Below are positions 5,292 through 7,310 of a stretch of DNA of 7,310 nucleotides, in pieces (the stretch's first letter is position 1; each line of letters opens with the position of its first letter). Origin of the DNA: Paracoccaceae bacterium (GTDB taxonomy: Bacteria; Pseudomonadota; Alphaproteobacteria; Rhodobacterales; Rhodobacteraceae); assembly GCA_026997055.1 (NCBI GenBank), contig JALWJU010000123.1, positions 1 to 7,310 of the forward strand. The letters are read 5' to 3'. The position numbers and the translations under genes were made by a program. The notes under the pieces were generated by a model, which made no database searches, was not told where the DNA came from, and was given only the letters and a program-made list of their open reading frames with translations.

Positions 5292-7310
5292 TCACGGCAG
5301 GGCGGCCGTTTCGAGGATTTCTCCGGGGGCGCCGGCAAATTGCAGCATCTCCACGCCGAACAGGCTGGTGGTGCCGTCCGGCCCTGTGGCCAGCAGGCGA
5401 TCGCCCCGGGTGGCGAAGGTATAGGCTTCGGGGCTGGCGCCGAGGATCGCGATATCGAAGCCTTCGCCGCCATTGAGGTGGTCGCCGCCGCCATTGCTGA
5501 CCAGGATGTCATCGCCCGGCCCGGCGATCAGCGTGTCGGGCTTGGGAGTGCCCTGCAGCACATCGGCCCCTTCCCCCCCGAGGCGCAGGATGCCATGGGT
5601 AAAGGTGCCCGGGGCGCGGCTCTCCCAATCGGCGCCGGCGGCATTGTATTCGGCCAGCACCTGCCAGCGCGGATTTTCGTCGCCGAGCCAGCGCTGGGCG
5701 CCCCAGGCGCCGTATTTGGTGGGGCGGGCGACATCGACGAAAGCGTTGAACAGAGTGCCGCCCGCCGCCCGCCAGCCGGTCAGGAGCTCGTCGTAGAGCA
5801 GGGCCATTTCGGCCGAATAGTTCAGCCGGCGAAAGAAGGCCTCGAAGGCCGGGTCGTCCCGCTGGGCGCCGCTGCCGACCACATGGGTGCCGCCTTCGTA
5901 CATGACCAGATCGAGCCCGTATCGGGCGGCGGCGCGGGCGTGGTGGGGATAGAGTTCGTCGAGCAGTTGCCTGAGCGAGCCTTCGCGCAGGGCGCGGGCG
6001 GCTTCGGCGATGCCCGCATCGTCCGGCAGGCCGATCCAGCCGCGCACGGTCTCGGCCATATCGTCGCTGCCCAGTTCCAGCCCGAAATATCCCGAAACCG
6101 CATAGGCATCGAAAGTATCGCCCGGGGCGGGGGTGCCGGGGGTGGATTCGCGCCAGAGCGGCGCCTCGAAGAAGGCCGCTTCCAGCCCCGGCCAGCCGGT
6201 ATGCACGGCGGCGATGCGCCTGAGGCGGGTTTCGGCCTCGGCGGCGAAGACGTCGGTCCAGATCCGCATCACTTCGCTGGCGCGTTTGCCGGCATATTGC
6301 ATCCAGCCCTCGCCCCCGGCGGCCGCGCCCCAGAGCGCTTGGGCCTGCGCTTCGGCCCAGATGGTCTGCCCGAACAGGAAGTTCCACATTTCATTGGAAT
6401 ATTCCACATGGGCGATCAGGCGTCTGTCCAGATGGTCGCGCACATATTCGGCGAAGCGGCGGATATAATCGTCATCGGCCATGTGCGGCATGTTGAACCA
6501 CGGATCGGCTCCGATCTCGTTGGCCAGCTGCACCATGATCTCCAGCGGCACCCCGCGCGTGCTCCAGGACGCGTCGGACGGCCTGGGCCGATCCTCCCAG
6601 CGCGAAAGGGGCGAATTGTTGGTCTGCATCCAGTCCATGAAGCGAACGGCGCGCAGGTCGGAGACGACCGCGAGCCAGTCCGGGTTGAACACCGCCCCGG
6701 CTTCGAAGAGCGGGATCTGTTCTTCGCGCACCACGGAGATGTCGCGGATGAAGTCGCCGCTGCCGTCCGGGTCGGTCTCGAGAATGGCAATGGCGATGGA
6801 ACCGTCGCCGGGCGTGTAGGAGAACCACGCCTCATGGTCGCCGATCGAGACCTTGCGCGCCCGGCCGAGGATGCGCAGCGTACCGGTACCCTTCCAGGTG
6901 ACACGGTAGCGCCCGGCAAGCTCGGCCTGCGTCTCGGGAGGCTGATCGGTGAGAATCAGGGCTTCGAGATGGGTGGCACCCTCGGGCAGGGCGATGGGCC
7001 AGCCGTCGGCGCTCAGGAGGCCCAGGGCGATCAGATCATCCTGGCGCCAGGCGCCCCATTCGCCCTCCCGGTGACCGATCCAGCCGCGCGCGGTCTTGAA
7101 GATATCGACGAAGGGGTGCTGTACGGACCAGTCCGAGAGGCCGTTGAGCCCCATGGCCAGGGCCGGATTCTCCAGCCCCGTATCGAGACTTTCCTCCAGC
7201 ACGGCGGGGCGGGCGGAAAGCGGCGCCCGCTCCGGTGTGGAGGTCGGCGCCGGGGGCGGATCGGAGGCGGGGGCAGAGGCAGAAGCAGGGCCGGGAGGCG
7301 GGGCCAGGAG
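5292..7310 (-). CDS. Putative exported glycosidase (clan GH-A-like) with C-terminal RTX-type repeats, 5' truncated
   Basis: The frame is open to the window edge, giving 672 visible residues; the true start is outside. The in-frame GTG at 7202-7200 is unlikely to be the start because coding-like Pro-rich sequence continues upstream. Numbered from the codon at 7310: residues 1-36 are a Pro/Ala/Ser linker; about 50-220 look beta-rich (SDWSVQHPFVDIFKTARGWIG, later RYRVTWKGTGTLRILG); about 215-555 look like a TIM barrel. Barrel-like signs are VRFMDWMQTN, the strand HVEYSNEMWN with candidate acid/base Glu307 (codon 6392-6390), LVMYEGGTH with candidate nucleophile Glu472 (codon 5897-5895), and FNAFVDVARPTKYGAWGA near the end. 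The order and local sequence match the NE...E layout of clan GH-A retaining enzymes; I cannot assign a GH family. The C-terminus carries RTX-type repeats and a LFGVEMLQFAG-like tail, often seen in type I-secreted proteins. It faces the operon convergently. A non-catalytic carbohydrate-binding role is possible. Confidence 0.8.
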   Translation of the reverse strand, partial: LLAPPPGPASASAPASDPPPAPTSTPERAPLSARPAVLEESLDTGLENPALAMGLNGLSDWSVQHPFVDIFKTARGWIGHREGEWGAWRQDDLIALGLLSADGWPIALPEGATHLEALILTDQPPETQAELAGRYRVTWKGTGTLRILGRARKVSIGDHEAWFSYTPGDGSIAIAILETDPDGSGDFIRDISVVREEQIPLFEAGAVFNPDWLAVVSDLRAVRFMDWMQTNNSPLSRWEDRPRPSDASWSTRGVPLEIMVQLANEIGADPWFNMPHMADDDYIRRFAEYVRDHLDRRLIAHVEYSNEMWNFLFGQTIWAEAQAQALWGAAAGGEGWMQYAGKRASEVMRIWTDVFAAEAETRLRRIAAVHTGWPGLEAAFFEAPLWRESTPGTPAPGDTFDAYAVSGYFGLELGSDDMAETVRGWIGLPDDAGIAEAARALREGSLRQLLDELYPHHARAAARYGLDLVMYEGGTHVVGSGAQRDDPAFEAFFRRLNYSAEMALLYDELLTGWRAAGGTLFNAFVDVARPTKYGAWGAQRWLGDENPRWQVLAEYNAAGADWESRAPGTFTHGILRLGGEGADVLQGTPKPDTLIAGPGDDILVSNGGGDHLNGGEGFDIAILGASPEAYTFATRGDRLLATGPDGTTSLFGVEMLQFAGAPGEILETAALP
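5442..5579 (-). repeat. Degenerate RTX (GGxGxDxUx) nonapeptide repeats
   Basis: About five consecutive nine-residue units, near the C-terminus of the minus-strand protein: GGEGADVLQ, GTPKPDTLI(A), GPGDDILVS, NGGGDHLNG, GEGFDIAIL. The pattern matches the hemolysin-type calcium-binding repeat (GGxGxDxUx, U a large hydrophobic residue), with two units lacking a glycine or the canonical Asp. In known proteins such repeats bind calcium and fold outside the cell after type I secretion. The array is short, so it would bind only a few ions. Confidence 0.8.
7203..7310 (-). other. Pro/Ala/Ser-rich linker of the minus-strand protein
   Basis: The 36 codons at the window edge encode mostly Pro, Ala, Ser and Thr (for example APPPGPASASAPAS). 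This is typical of a flexible, extracytoplasmic linker following either a signal or anchor segment or another domain. What it connects to lies outside the window. Confidence 0.75.

Noticed and set aside
4064..5476. A plus-strand open frame running past the stop of the fusion gene across the convergent gap.
   Set aside because: It is a Gly/Arg/Ala-rich out-of-frame reading of the fusion gene and the antisense of the next gene, with no recognisable domain.
7200..7202. GTG as the start of the minus-strand RTX/glycosidase gene.
   Set aside because: The frame stays open through the remaining 108 bases with a plausible Pro/Ala/Ser linker, and no good Shine-Dalgarno precedes the GTG.
1..7310. CRISPR arrays, tRNA or rRNA genes, insertion sequences, toxin-antitoxin pairs or defence genes.
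   Set aside because: I saw no regularly spaced repeats, structured RNA signature, transposase or terminal inverted repeats; the window is fully explained by sugar-related genes and one short gap.

Overview
The window is very GC-rich, and its real genes sit back to back with strong G/C bias at third codon positions. This fits a high-GC alphaproteobacterium such as a member of the Rhodobacterales or a relative. That placement is inferred from composition and gene style only; there is no rRNA or marker gene to settle it.

Positions 1-5150 (+ strand) look like part of a polysaccharide or glycoconjugate biosynthesis operon. In order it holds: the 3' part of an extended-SDR nucleotide-sugar epimerase/dehydratase (1-858, N-terminus outside the window); a GT4 glycosyltransferase (855-2078); a GT2 glycosyltransferase with a C-terminal membrane segment (2075-3040); and a 700-residue fusion of a Gfo/Idh/MocA oxidoreductase with a second extended-SDR epimerase (3048-5150). 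The first three genes overlap by four bases (ATGA) and the fourth starts 7 bases after the third stops, so all four are probably co-transcribed and translationally coupled. The SDR and Gfo/Idh modules would remodel a nucleotide-activated or otherwise activated sugar. The two glycosyltransferases would add residues to a growing glycan at the cytoplasmic side of the membrane.

Positions 5151-5291 are a 141-base non-coding gap between convergent genes, with weak inverted repeats but no clear U-tract terminator.

Positions 5292-7310 (- strand) hold the 3' part of a large gene whose start lies beyond the window. The visible 672 residues begin with a Pro/Ala/Ser-rich linker, followed by a probable beta-rich domain and a region that looks like a clan GH-A (TIM-barrel) glycosidase with a candidate acid/base Glu (SNE) and nucleophile Glu (YEGG). 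They end in a short set of degenerate RTX-type, calcium-binding nonapeptide repeats. It reads as an exported carbohydrate-active enzyme beside a glycan-assembly operon. The arrangement recalls the RTX glycanases secreted by type I systems in rhizobia (ExsH, PlyA/PlyB), but the catalytic fold appears different. The most interesting items are this RTX/GH-A-like protein and the Gfo/Idh-SDR fusion with an unusual Glu in its dehydrogenase active-site motif.
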